Part shown: positions 1 to 8,190 of the stretch, one piece after another
Layout: each line of letters begins with the position of its first letter
Numbering within the stretch: position 1 is the first letter of the stretch
Assembly: GCA_030748805.1 (NCBI GenBank)
Contig: JASMLG010000116.1
Coordinates: forward strand, 1 to 37,174
Length of the DNA: 37,174 nucleotides
Direction of reading: 5' to 3'
From: Phycisphaerales bacterium
GTDB lineage: Bacteria; Planctomycetota; Phycisphaerae; Phycisphaerales; SM1A02
Translations under genes and position numbers: made by a program
The notes under the pieces: model-generated
What the model saw: only the letters and a program-made list of their open reading frames with translations
Database searches by the model: none
Told to the model about the DNA's origin: nothing

Positions 1-54
1 GTTAACCTGTGTTACTTATCTTCACTCAAAGTAATTCACATTCACAGGTGAGGG

Positions 55-3000
55 CTATGGACATTCTCCCCATGAACCAACTACGTAGAGTAAATCAAGG
101 ATATCTATCGTGCCATCGGCATTTACGTCACAACCTGAACCAGTTCCCCAGCCACTAATGATTTCAAGAATATCAATAACATCCACAGTACCATCACCAT
201 TGCAATCACTTGGGCATGGTTCGCTATTGTTATCTCCCGTCCATGTAAGGACACTCGTCATAAATGCAGATTGATCCGCACTTGAGAACGCTTCGATTGG
301 GAAGCCAAGGAATACCGCTCCCCCACCATGTGATCCTTCGAAATGTGTGCCAGCATCTCCCATATTTCCGCTGAATGAAAGTTGGGCTTGACTAGTTGGC
401 GAAACAATGTCACTCCAATTTGCAAATGGATAAGAAAGAGATGCTGTTCCCATATCTTCAAACAAACCGACACCTGTTACAGTTGTTTGGTATTCATCAC
501 TATCGTAACTATATATACCGAGATAATTTGAACCAAAGTCAGTTAATCCATTGTCGTATAAGTAATCTTGACTGGAAAGTACTAAGTAACCACCGCTGTC
601 AATATAAGTAGAGAGCGAGCCCTCACCAGAATTGCCCGGACCTGCAAACCCACCAAACTCATCGCCACTAAACCAGATTACAAGAGGATATCCTTGCAAT
701 TCACTTACTTCTGGCTCATTGTCTGAATTGTTTGTATCGTAAATATCGTATAACAAACCTGCTTCATCTAGCATTGATGTGTAATATGATCTTACGTCTG
801 GTGAGTTGTCATCATCATCAACAAGAAGCACAACCATTGCATCTGTTGTTCTAAATGTCCACCATGAAGTCCAGCCACCAACTCCACAATTATTTGACGC
901 GTTAATCCTCCAGAAATATGGCGTGTTTGATTCTAACATCATAGGTAGTTGGAAAACCGTTGTATCTATATCTGAGTTGTCGTAAACAATACCAAATTCA
1001 TTTTGTGTGGTCGAAACTTGCAAATGCCACGAAGTAGCAGCACCACCAGACCCTGTCACCCACCTAAAGGTAGGGCTTAGTGGAACATCTGTCGTTCCGT
1101 TCAATGGTTGCAACAGTGTAGACACACCCGGAATGGAACTTGAAACCTCAACTTGGGCTGAAGCGTCATGATGAGATTGATCCGCCGATGTTCCCCTTAC
1201 AGTAAATCCATAGGTCTCATCGAAAACACTGCTGTCGACAGAAAGAGTCATTGTTACGTCATTGCCGGGCAAAACTGGATTTTCAGAAAATGCTGCTGTC
1301 AACCCGGGATAAAGATTGGCTGACAAAGTGATTTCTTGGTTATATCCCATAATTTGACCAACACTTACAGTGTAATCAACACTTGACGGCGCACAAACCG
1401 ATTGAGAACTTGGGTTAATTGAGATTGAGAACCCCGGTTCTGATGCACAGTTATAGCAAACAACCGAAAAATCCTGATCAACGTCATCTCCTTCATTAGG
1501 AATCCCGTCGGAGTTTAAGTTAGCGGCACTTACGACAATTGTTGCTTGACTTGGAGGTGTAGGACCTAAGAAAACACCTTCCGTATTGTTCATGCCGTCT
1601 GCAGTACCACCAGTCGTTGACCACCCTTGAGACCCAATGTTATTACCCAAGTAAGTTGACATTCCTGCAGTAACTGTTAAGTCCAAGTCATTATTCCATG
1701 CAGGTGTGCTACCACCAAGGCCATGCCCTAATGCATCTGTCCAAACTAACATTATCTTCATTGGCTGAGATGGATCGAGTGGTGACACAGTTGCTGACCA
1801 TTCGTCGCCTGTCTGTTCAAGAACAACGGGAGCATCATAGTAACGAACACTTCCCTCGGGGTTAATCAATACAGAACTCAAATCCATTCTTCCCCAGCCC
1901 TGTTTTGAATCAAATACATGACCAAGTGTGTTTCCGTCAGCATCATCATTACCCGCAAGATCAATTGCTGCAGCAGTAAACGCTGCTTTGATTAGAGCAG
2001 GAGATGGATCATCACCATAAGCGTTTCTGTATTGTTCAACGAAGAGTGCAATACCACCTGCAACTTGTGGACAAGCCATGCTCGTTCCGCACATTAATCC
2101 ATAGGAACTGGGGACTGTTGAATCGACACTGCAACCCGGCGCGACCATGTGAGGAATTGTTCTACCATCAAGACACGGACCATGTGCGGAGTTACTAGAA
2201 AGATCATTTATTTCCGGATACTGACTTCCATCCGAATATTGCATCTTAGTCGAGCCAATAGTGAAAATGTTTTTAGCTTCATCTGGTGATCCTTGGCTGC
2301 TTGTCCCACCATATCCATTCATAATTGCAAGTACATAAGAAAATTGCTGGTTTCCATTAGTGGAAGGGTCTGCATCTCTGATTGCGACATCAACTTCTAA
2401 TGTGTCAATGTCATATCCCTGTGGAGATCCAGATGGCCCCCAACTGTTGCTAGATGCAATTGCTCCATTGCTGTGTGATTCAACCATTAACAAAGTCATA
2501 CCACCAGGTTGCTGGAAGAGAGGAGAGTACTTTTGTTCAACGAGTGAAGCACTTGGTGCGACGCCTTGTCCTCGGAGAAATCCATAACTATCTGTAGTTC
2601 CAGATGTACCAGTTGCACCAACTATTCCTGCAGTATGAGTACCATGAGAACTTGATGAACCTCCACCACAACTTTGCCCTACGCATGGGACAAATTGACC
2701 TGCTAAATCCACGTGTTCATCATCACTACCACCGTCAACAATTGCAATTGTAACTCCTTGCCCATTTACTCCAGCAGTTGTTAGCCAGTCCTGATATCCG
2801 GGGTATGCCATATTGTCTGCGTCAAAATTCCCCGCATTAATTTGGTTGCTCATTTCACTTCGCAAACCACCATCTGTTGGTTTGGGTTGAATAGTATAAA
2901 TTCCCGGTATTGTTGAAATATCAAGATAAGAACTTCCAGAAGTTACGAAACTAATTACATTAAATCTGTTATCAAGAGAATGCTGTTCAATCCTAACCGC

Positions 3001-3477
3001 TCCAATTTTTGTCAACTCTTTCAGCATTCTCTGATTGTCAGCACCTTTGTAAAAAAGTGCTTGAGTTGCTATCTTTTGAGCATCAAGGTTCCTCCACTTT
3101 GGAAGGACACGATATCCATTTAGAAAATCGCCCGACCATCTGACGTTCGGTAAATCGGTAGCATTGTCTCGGCTTTGTTGGTCTGACCAAGTGATATAAG
3201 TAAAAGGGTGAATATATTGAACTGGTGATATGCCAGATTCTCTCATCAAATCGATCCACGATTCTTGGATTGGACCATCAAATTGAATTAAGCGAAGGTC
3301 ACTCTCAAACTGAGATGAGAATTCCCACTCTGTTGGGTTAACTATCACCTTTGTAATAGGATCAAATGTTTCTTCTCCAAGAGTAATCGCAAATCCGTTT
3401 TGTTGAGGATTCGCAACTGCAATTGAACCAAATGTGGCAGAGAATGCGATTACAGTTGTACTTATATATTTAATCAT
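55..3477 (-). CDS. Secreted S8 (subtilisin-like) serine protease with C-terminal dockerin repeats
   Basis: 1140-aa exported protease. Residues 1-22 form a signal peptide (short basic start, hydrophobic core, cleavage probably near AVAN). The peptidase S8 domain spans about 235-540 with a full triad: Asp248 (AIVDGG), His278 (SHGTHTAG) and Ser466 (GTSMACPQVAGG). NSWG at 344-347 and Asn387 (IMNGYGG) fit the oxyanion-hole region. A beta-sandwich follows (about 545-680), then Ig/Fn3-like segments (about 690-875) and a region starting VVLLVDDDDN (about 881-1080) that resembles the GATase-like fold often fused to such proteases. Residues 1088-1140 hold two calcium-binding dockerin repeats (CNGDGTVDV and VNADGTIDI), each ending GSWG or SGWG. 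This terminal pattern is typical of Phycisphaerae secreted proteins; its partner or sorting system is unknown. ATG at 3477 gives the clean signal peptide. A 9-bp inverted repeat lies just upstream. The substrate cannot be told. Confidence 0.93.
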   Translation of the reverse strand: MIKYISTTVIAFSATFGSIAVANPQQNGFAITLGEETFDPITKVIVNPTEWEFSSQFESDLRLIQFDGPIQESWIDLMRESGISPVQYIHPFTYITWSDQQSRDNATDLPNVRWSGDFLNGYRVLPKWRNLDAQKIATQALFYKGADNQRMLKELTKIGAVRIEQHSLDNRFNVISFVTSGSSYLDISTIPGIYTIQPKPTDGGLRSEMSNQINAGNFDADNMAYPGYQDWLTTAGVNGQGVTIAIVDGGSDDEHVDLAGQFVPCVGQSCGGGSSSSHGTHTAGIVGATGTSGTTDSYGFLRGQGVAPSASLVEQKYSPLFQQPGGMTLLMVESHSNGAIASSNSWGPSGSPQGYDIDTLEVDVAIRDADPSTNGNQQFSYVLAIMNGYGGTSSQGSPDEAKNIFTIGSTKMQYSDGSQYPEINDLSSNSAHGPCLDGRTIPHMVAPGCSVDSTVPSSYGLMCGTSMACPQVAGGIALFVEQYRNAYGDDPSPALIKAAFTAAAIDLAGNDDADGNTLGHVFDSKQGWGRMDLSSVLINPEGSVRYYDAPVVLEQTGDEWSATVSPLDPSQPMKIMLVWTDALGHGLGGSTPAWNNDLDLTVTAGMSTYLGNNIGSQGWSTTGGTADGMNNTEGVFLGPTPPSQATIVVSAANLNSDGIPNEGDDVDQDFSVVCYNCASEPGFSISINPSSQSVCAPSSVDYTVSVGQIMGYNQEITLSANLYPGLTAAFSENPVLPGNDVTMTLSVDSSVFDETYGFTVRGTSADQSHHDASAQVEVSSSIPGVSTLLQPLNGTTDVPLSPTFRWVTGSGGAATSWHLQVSTTQNEFGIVYDNSDIDTTVFQLPMMLESNTPYFWRINASNNCGVGGWTSWWTFRTTDAMVVLLVDDDDNSPDVRSYYTSMLDEAGLLYDIYDTNNSDNEPEVSELQGYPLVIWFSGDEFGGFAGPGNSGEGSLSTYIDSGGYLVLSSQDYLYDNGLTDFGSNYLGIYSYDSDEYQTTVTGVGLFEDMGTASLSYPFANWSDIVSPTSQAQLSFSGNMGDAGTHFEGSHGGGAVFLGFPIEAFSSADQSAFMTSVLTWTGDNNSEPCPSDCNGDGTVDVIDILEIISGWGTGSGCDVNADGTIDILDLLYVVGSWGECP

Positions 3478-3480
3478 TTA

Positions 3481-3514
3481 CTGTACTCTTTCTCTCATGA
3501 TTTCCAGAGTACAG
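3481..3514 (-). promoter_or_regulatory. 9-bp perfect inverted repeat abutting the protease start codon
   Basis: CTGTACTCT at 3481-3489 and AGAGTACAG at 3506-3514 are exact inverted copies with a 16-nt spacer, ending 3 nt before the protease ATG. In the mRNA it would be a hairpin whose 3' arm contains the only purine-rich ribosome-site candidate (AGAGAAAGAGTA). In DNA it could be an operator for a dimeric repressor. Both readings are inference. Confidence 0.5.
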
Positions 3515-3617
3515 GATTGTTCGACAAAACCAAGTGAAAGGTTTCGCAAAATCGCCTTTAATCGCTAAAAAACAAAGACAAACATTGTAAGTGACTCGTT
3601 ATAGGACTATTATTTTG

Positions 3618-5051
3618 TCAAAAATCACAATTTCTAGGAGTACGTGGAAATGGGATTACATCTCGAATATTCGCCATTCCAGTCGCGTAAAGGATAGTTC
3701 TTTCAAAACCTAATCCAAATCCAGCATGTGGAACAGTGCCATATTTCCGAAGATCACGATACCACCAATATGGTTCTAACTCTAACCCGCACTCAACAAT
3801 CCTTTTATCAAGAACATCAAGCCGTTCCTCCCGCTGTGAGCCGCCAATAATCTCCCCGATTCCTGGTGCAAGAACATCCATCGCAGCAACAGTTTTTTCA
3901 TCATCATTCAGACGCATATAAAAGGCCTTGATATCTTTTGGATAATTCATCACCACTATTGGTCTTCCGACATGTTCTTCAGTTAACCAACGTTCGTGTT
4001 CTGATTGAAGATCACTCCCCCATTTCACTGGAAAATCAAATTTTGTTCCACTTTCCTGCGCCTTTACCAAGGCGGAAATAGCATCGGTATATTCCATCCT
4101 TTCAAAACTTGCTGATACAAAACTCTCGACCCGATCTATGCAACTTTTATCTATTCGTTGTTGAAAAAAGTCCATGTCATCAGGTCTTTCGTTCAGTAGA
4201 TCGGAGAAAATTGTTTTCAAAAAATCCTCTGCAAGATCTGCATCATCATTCAGATCAGCAAATGCAATTTCTGGTTCGATCATCCAGAACTCTGAAAGGT
4301 GTCTAGAAGTGTTAGAGTTTTCAGCTCTGAAGGTTGGGCCAAAAGTATAAACTCTGGTTAATGAACAAGCGTATGTTTCAACGTTAATTTGACCGGAGAC
4401 GGTTAAAAACGATTCTTTTCCAAAGAAATCCTGGTCAAAATCAACTTTGCCACTTTCAATCTCTGGGGTATTTACAAGATCAAGAGTTGAAACCCGAAAC
4501 ATCTCTCCTGCACCTTCACAGTCGCTTGCAGTAATAATTGGTGTATGAACCCAAAGGAATTTATTATTATGAAAGTAACGATGTACAGATTGTGATAAGC
4601 AATCTCTAACTCTAGCAATTGCTGCAAAAGTATTTGTACGAGTACGCAAGTGAGAAACTGTTCTCAAATATTCAAAGGTGTGTCGTTTTGCAGCAACGGG
4701 ATAAGTATCTGGGTCTTCGACAAAACCGACAATTGTCACTTCGTTTGCCTGAATTTCAACCGACTGCCCCTTGCCTTGTGACTCCACTAACACACCTGTA
4801 ACTTCAACAGATGCGCCTGTAGTCAAATGTAATATTTCACTTTCATAATTATTCAAATCATTGCTAGCAACAACTTGAAGTAAATCAAAACAACTTCCGT
4901 CTGTGATCTGAATAAAAGATAAGCCCGCTTTTGAATCACGTCTTGAACGCACCCATCCCTGTACGGTCACTGTTTCCCCAATTTCCACTCGATTCTGTTC
5001 ATCACCAGCAATTATCGAGCAAATTAATGTTGATTTTGTTTGATACGCCAT
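3618..5051 (-). CDS. asnS: Asparaginyl-tRNA synthetase
   Basis: Charges tRNA-Asn with asparagine in the cytoplasm. 477 aa, close to the usual bacterial length of about 465. The N-terminal OB-fold anticodon-binding domain (about 20-110) contains [12 protein letters not shown]. The class IIb catalytic core follows. Motif 2 is [21 protein letters not shown] (241-261), which is diagnostic for AsnRS rather than AspRS. The C-terminal part has [16 protein letters not shown] and motif 3 [15 protein letters not shown] (about 444-458), ending [13 protein letters not shown] at 5051 gives the standard N-terminus, but no clear Shine-Dalgarno lies close to it. The 236-nt gap to the divergent receiver gene holds two hairpins and a possible small ORF running into asnS. 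No T-box motif was seen. No terminator is evident in the 140 nt before the protease gene on the same strand, so read-through is possible. Confidence 0.97.
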   Translation of the reverse strand: MAYQTKSTLICSIIAGDEQNRVEIGETVTVQGWVRSRRDSKAGLSFIQITDGSCFDLLQVVASNDLNNYESEILHLTTGASVEVTGVLVESQGKGQSVEIQANEVTIVGFVEDPDTYPVAAKRHTFEYLRTVSHLRTRTNTFAAIARVRDCLSQSVHRYFHNNKFLWVHTPIITASDCEGAGEMFRVSTLDLVNTPEIESGKVDFDQDFFGKESFLTVSGQINVETYACSLTRVYTFGPTFRAENSNTSRHLSEFWMIEPEIAFADLNDDADLAEDFLKTIFSDLLNERPDDMDFFQQRIDKSCIDRVESFVSASFERMEYTDAISALVKAQESGTKFDFPVKWGSDLQSEHERWLTEEHVGRPIVVMNYPKDIKAFYMRLNDDEKTVAAMDVLAPGIGEIIGGSQREERLDVLDKRIVECGLELEPYWWYRDLRKYGTVPHAGFGLGFERTILYATGMANIRDVIPFPRTPRNCDF

Positions 5052-5131
5052 AAGTCAGCGAATGTTACCACCTTCCACCATTTGGGGACTGTCCACCGAG
5101 AAATGTCCTCAGGAAAGTCAGTTTTTTTCAT
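5024..5131 (-). CDS. Possible 35-aa ORF overlapping the asnS start
   Basis: ATG at 5131 opens a 35-codon frame that begins [13 protein letters not shown] and ends KQNQH, running 28 nt into asnS in another frame. The product is Trp-rich (WTVPKWW) and not hydrophobic. The frame is also open further upstream, but that part looks like random translation. It could be a translationally coupled leader peptide or chance. I recognise no family. It contains only one Asn, so attenuation by Asn starvation is not supported. Confidence 0.22.
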   Translation of the reverse strand: MKKTDFPEDISRWTVPKWWKVVTFADLWRIKQNQH

Positions 5132-5158
5132 TGTTTGTACAAAACCAACACTTGGAAT

Positions 5159-5207
5159 GGGTTGTCTCTTTGAGGATAACCCGAAACAAACACTGCCAAG
5201 ACGGCAG
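5159..5207 (-). promoter_or_regulatory. Two hairpins in the asnS / receiver divergent region
   Basis: GGGTTGTC (5159-5166) pairs with GATAACCC (5175-5182), with one G-T pair. CTGCC (5193-5197) pairs with GGCAG (5203-5207). They lie upstream of asnS on the minus strand and between divergent genes, so they may be leader structures or protein sites. No T run follows either one. A convincing promoter pair was not found in this gap. Confidence 0.3.
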
Positions 5208-5287
5208 GCAAACGATTTGAAAAATATACATTGACAGCCGTTATTAGTCATCAAAACGGTACGGAATTTGCACTGTATTAGTGAGTT

Positions 5288-5782
5288 ATGGACTTTAGAA
5301 ACCCTTCATCAAGAACAACGAACGATACGTCAAATCGGTTAAATCTACTTTTGACGTGTGGTTCTTGGCGGAAAGATTCAACAGTCAGGCAATTGCCACA
5401 ATTGCTCAACCCATTCGGAATTCGCAGTTTAACCGCAGAAAACGGCGAACAAGCAGTAAAAATGATCGAATCTAGCGATATACACATCGCCATAGTTGAT
5501 GTAAGCATCCCTCTTGTTGGCAATTCTCAGGATAAACGACCTGGTGGAGAAAGGGTACTGCAATTACTCCGTCGCCTTAATCCACAACCACCTACAATAG
5601 TCATTAGACCAAAGCAGACATCTTCGAAAGAAAATGCGCGAAGTTTGGCACGCTCTCTGCAAGAAGGTGCTTTTACTGTCGTAGATCGCCCAGCAATGCT
5701 TGAAACACTTCTTGATGCATTACATCGAGTACTTAGAAGGCATTATTCAGATCAATGGCCGGAGAATAATTGGAAATGTTAG
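5288..5782 (+). CDS. Degenerate response-regulator receiver-like protein
   Basis: 164 aa with the pattern of a CheY-like receiver domain (about 18-150). AIVDVSIP places Asp71 at the phosphoacceptor position, GGERVLQLLRRLNP follows, and the C-terminal part ends with a helix LLDALHRVLRR. Key residues are missing: the N-terminal acidic pair is replaced by LLLTCGSWRKD, and the conserved Lys before Pro is Arg (VVDRP). Phosphorelay by the normal chemistry is therefore doubtful. There is no output domain. The gene lies 52 nt upstream of groES on the same strand, so co-transcription with the chaperonin genes is possible. The start is the first ATG, with no strong ribosome site. It could be a stand-alone pseudo-receiver regulator; the partner is unknown. 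Confidence 0.75.
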   Translation: MDFRNPSSRTTNDTSNRLNLLLTCGSWRKDSTVRQLPQLLNPFGIRSLTAENGEQAVKMIESSDIHIAIVDVSIPLVGNSQDKRPGGERVLQLLRRLNPQPPTIVIRPKQTSSKENARSLARSLQEGAFTVVDRPAMLETLLDALHRVLRRHYSDQWPENNWKC

Positions 5783-5834
5783 GTAATCGTGATAACTATC
5801 GCACTTAGAACAGAAAGAAAGTAGGAGAACAAAC

Positions 5835-6125
5835 ATGAACGTAAAACCTTTAGGAAACAAACTGCTTGTACAAAGAGCTGAAGCCCAGACACAAACAGAT
5901 AGTGGAATCTACCTTCCCGAATCAGCTAAGGATAAACCAAAAGAAGGAACTATCATCGAAGTTGGGAATGGACACCTTAATCAAGAGACAGGAGAGAGAA
6001 TCCCTTTCACAGTTAAAAAGGGTGACCAAGTTTTATTCACGTCCTATGCGGGAACTGAAATTAAAATCGACAACAACGAGTATTTAATTATGACTGAAGA
6101 TGACATCCTAGGAATCATCGAGTAA
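5835..6125 (+). CDS. groES: Co-chaperonin GroES (Hsp10)
   Basis: 96-aa lid of the GroEL folding chamber. Full-length and typical: it starts with KPLGNKLLVQRAEAQTQTDSGIYLPESAK (the mobile loop region lies around residues 17-33), continues through GTIIEVGNG and VLFTSYAGTEIKI, and ends with the family tail EDDILGIIE. A good ribosome site (AGGAG) lies 9 nt upstream. Followed after 9 nt by a 74-codon gene and then groEL. No CIRCE element (TTAGCACTC-N9-GAGTGCTAA) is present upstream, so HrcA control is not supported by the sequence. Confidence 0.97.
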   Translation: MNVKPLGNKLLVQRAEAQTQTDSGIYLPESAKDKPKEGTIIEVGNGHLNQETGERIPFTVKKGDQVLFTSYAGTEIKIDNNEYLIMTEDDILGIIE

Positions 6126-6134
6126 GGAAACAAT

Positions 6135-6359
6135 ATGGAACGCGGTCCACTACTTGAAATCCTAAGAGATATGGTTGGAACAAACAAAGAACTTTCAATT
6201 ATGTTCTATGGAAAAGACACTGAACTTGAGGTTTTAAACGTAGAAGCGGTAGAAAAATTAACAAGTTCTCAGGGTATCCACCTTAAAACAAAAGCAAATA
6301 ACATTTGGATTGATGCCTCACACGTATCTGCAGCTTGGCAAGTACGAGACGACATTTAA
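6135..6359 (+). CDS. Small unknown protein encoded between groES and groEL
   Basis: 74 aa, start ATG with AAGGAA upstream, 9 nt after groES and 20 nt before groEL, same strand. It has no signal peptide or membrane segment. The sequence looks like a compact soluble alpha/beta protein: a helical start ([19 protein letters not shown]) followed by strand-like segments ([18 protein letters not shown]). It is acidic overall and has no cysteines. I do not recognise the family. Tight spacing and a ribosome site of its own argue that it is real and co-expressed with the chaperonin. A role in chaperonin function or its regulation is inference only. Confidence 0.8.
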   Translation: MERGPLLEILRDMVGTNKELSIMFYGKDTELEVLNVEAVEKLTSSQGIHLKTKANNIWIDASHVSAAWQVRDDI

Positions 6360-6379
6360 CCAATAGAAAGAAGATAAAT

Positions 6380-8011
6380 ATGACAGCAAAACAAATAGCA
6401 TTCGACATTGAAGCAAGGGAGCAGATGCTCCATGGTATTCAAAAACTAGCCAAAGCAGTAAAAACAACACTCGGACCATCGGGTAAAGTAGTTATTCTTG
6501 AAAAATCCTTTGGCGCACCGACAGTAACAAAAGATGGTGTAACAGTTGCTAAAGAAATTGAACTAGAAGACCCACGTGAAAACATGGGTGCACAGATGGT
6601 AAAAGAAGTCGCATCAAAATGCTCCAAAGATGCAGGCGACGGAACTACAACCGCAACCATCTACGCAGAAGCAATCTTCACTGAAGGGCTAAAGAACATA
6701 ACTGCAGGAGCACATGCAAACCAAGTACGTCGTGGTATTGATCTTGGTGTTTCAACGATCATCAGTGAACTCCAATCCATGTCCAATGATGTCAAGGATT
6801 CAAATGAAATCGCACAAGTTGGAATGTGCGCAGCAAACCAAGACACCGAAATTGGCGAAATTATCGCAAAAGCAATGGATAAAGTCGGCAAGGATGGAGT
6901 AATTACAGTTGAAGAAGGACAATCATTAGAAACAGACGTCGAACTTGTAGAAGGAATGCAATTTGACAAGGGCTATCTAAGTCCTCACTTTGTTACAGAT
7001 ACTGCAGAAATGGAAGTACTTCTTGATGATTGCTACGTACTTGTTAACGAAAAGAAAATCAGTTCTGCAAAAGATCTTCTACCTATTCTTGGAAAAATCG
7101 CTGAAACAGGCAAATCACTGCTAATTGTCGCAGAAGATGTTGACGCAGAGGCACTAGCAACTCTTGTTGTGAACAAGCTCAGAGGAACTATTAAAGTTTG
7201 TGCTGTTAAAGCACCCGGATTTGGTGACAGACGAAAAGCAATGTTACAAGACATCTCAATTCTTACTGGTGGTGAACCAGTAATGGAAGAACTAGGGATG
7301 AATCTTGAGAATATGGAACTCAATCAACTTGGTCGTGCAAAGAAAGTAACAGTAGATAAGGATTCAACAACAATAATTGAAGGGGCAGGTGCAACTTCTG
7401 ATATTAAAGGTCGCATTGATCAAATACGAGCACAAATTGAGAACTCTTCTTCTGACTATGATTCAGAAAAACTTCAAGAACGACTTGCAAAACTTGCTGG
7501 TGGCGTAGCCCAAATAAACGTTGGTGCAGCAACTGAGGTTGAAATGAAGGAAAAGAAAGCCCGAGTTGAAGATGCATTACACGCATGCAGAGCAGCTGTT
7601 GAAGAAGGCATCCTTCCAGGCGGTGGAGTTGCTGTAATAAGAGCCAAACGTGCCCTTGAAGGTATTCGAAAGGAAGCAAATGGCGATGAAAAGCTTGGTA
7701 TAGATATTCTAGGTAGAGCGCTTAGCGCACCAATTCGACAAATTGCTGAAAACTGTGGACTTGACGGCTCAATAGTATGTCAAAAAGTCGAAGATTCTGA
7801 TGATGACAATTTCGGATTCAATGGTTTGACCGGCAACTTTGAAAACCTAATAAAAGCTGGAGTAATCGTCCCAACTAAAGTTGAACGAGTAGCAATTCAA
7901 AATGCAGCAAGCATAAGTGGGCTGCTACTTACAACTGATTGCTCTATTACTGATATTAAGGAGAAGAAATCACCTGCTGCAACTGGTGGAATGGATGATA
8001 TGGGTTACTAA
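6380..8011 (+). CDS. groEL: Chaperonin GroEL (Hsp60)
   Basis: 543-aa ATP-dependent folding chaperonin. The start is set at 6380 ([17 protein letters not shown]), which matches the family N-terminus and has AGAAAGAAG upstream; the frame is open to 6335 but that adds an uncharacteristic tail inside the 74-aa gene. Landmarks: [10 protein letters not shown] (32-41), the nucleotide site AGDGTTT (85-91, catalytic Asp87), the apical domain with [10 protein letters not shown], and [17 protein letters not shown] with the second ATPase Asp. The C-terminus is GGMDDMGY, so there is only one GGM unit instead of the longer GGM repeat of E. coli. A hairpin terminator follows within 25 nt, closing the groES-groEL unit. 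Confidence 0.98.
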   Translation: MTAKQIAFDIEAREQMLHGIQKLAKAVKTTLGPSGKVVILEKSFGAPTVTKDGVTVAKEIELEDPRENMGAQMVKEVASKCSKDAGDGTTTATIYAEAIFTEGLKNITAGAHANQVRRGIDLGVSTIISELQSMSNDVKDSNEIAQVGMCAANQDTEIGEIIAKAMDKVGKDGVITVEEGQSLETDVELVEGMQFDKGYLSPHFVTDTAEMEVLLDDCYVLVNEKKISSAKDLLPILGKIAETGKSLLIVAEDVDAEALATLVVNKLRGTIKVCAVKAPGFGDRRKAMLQDISILTGGEPVMEELGMNLENMELNQLGRAKKVTVDKDSTTIIEGAGATSDIKGRIDQIRAQIENSSSDYDSEKLQERLAKLAGGVAQINVGAATEVEMKEKKARVEDALHACRAAVEEGILPGGGVAVIRAKRALEGIRKEANGDEKLGIDILGRALSAPIRQIAENCGLDGSIVCQKVEDSDDDNFGFNGLTGNFENLIKAGVIVPTKVERVAIQNAASISGLLLTTDCSITDIKEKKSPAATGGMDDMGY

Positions 8012-8035
8012 CTCAACTTCTCAATAATAAAATTA

Positions 8036-8077
8036 AACAAGGAGAGCCGCGATATATCGTGACTCTCCTTGTTCTTT
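8036..8077 (+). terminator. Rho-independent terminator after groEL
   Basis: AACAAGGAGAG (8036-8046) pairs perfectly over 11 bp with CTCTCCTTGTT (8063-8073). The interior contains a second self-complementary stretch, CGATATATCG. The stem is followed by a short T-rich stretch (TTCTTT). Position directly after groEL supports the call; the T tract is imperfect. Confidence 0.7.
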
Positions 8078-8120
8078 AGCCCTGCTAGTTCAATCCCCTC
8101 CGAAAAACCAGCAAGCGCCC

Positions 8121-8183
8121 ATCTCTTCCCGAGAGATTCGTATCAGTTGCAACAACGGTTCCATCTATGCTCTGATAGAATGG
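8121..8183 (+). promoter_or_regulatory. rnd: Structured region and extended -10 box before rnd
   Basis: ATCTCT (8121-8126) pairs with AGAGAT (8132-8137), and CCATCTAT (8161-8168) pairs with ATAGAATGG (8175-8183) with one bulge. TGATAGAAT at 8173-8181 reads as an extended -10 element (TGnTAgAAT) 9 nt before the rnd ATG. If used, transcription would begin within a few bases of the start codon. No good -35 is visible. Confidence 0.35.
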
Positions 8184-8190
8184 AATTGAG

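Noticed and set aside
2004..2587. Plus-strand frames inside the S8 protease gene
   Set aside because: They are antisense to a clearly real gene with an intact catalytic triad and have low-complexity, frame-shadow composition.
5230..5300. Possible CIRCE element upstream of the receiver/groES unit (GCACT...AGTGA)
   Set aside because: Only about four base pairs of inverted symmetry with the wrong spacing, far from TTAGCACTC-N9-GAGTGCTAA.
8080..8105. TTCAATC-like T-loop suggesting a tRNA after groEL
   Set aside because: The bases on either side do not form a 5-bp T-stem, and no acceptor, D or anticodon arms could be found.
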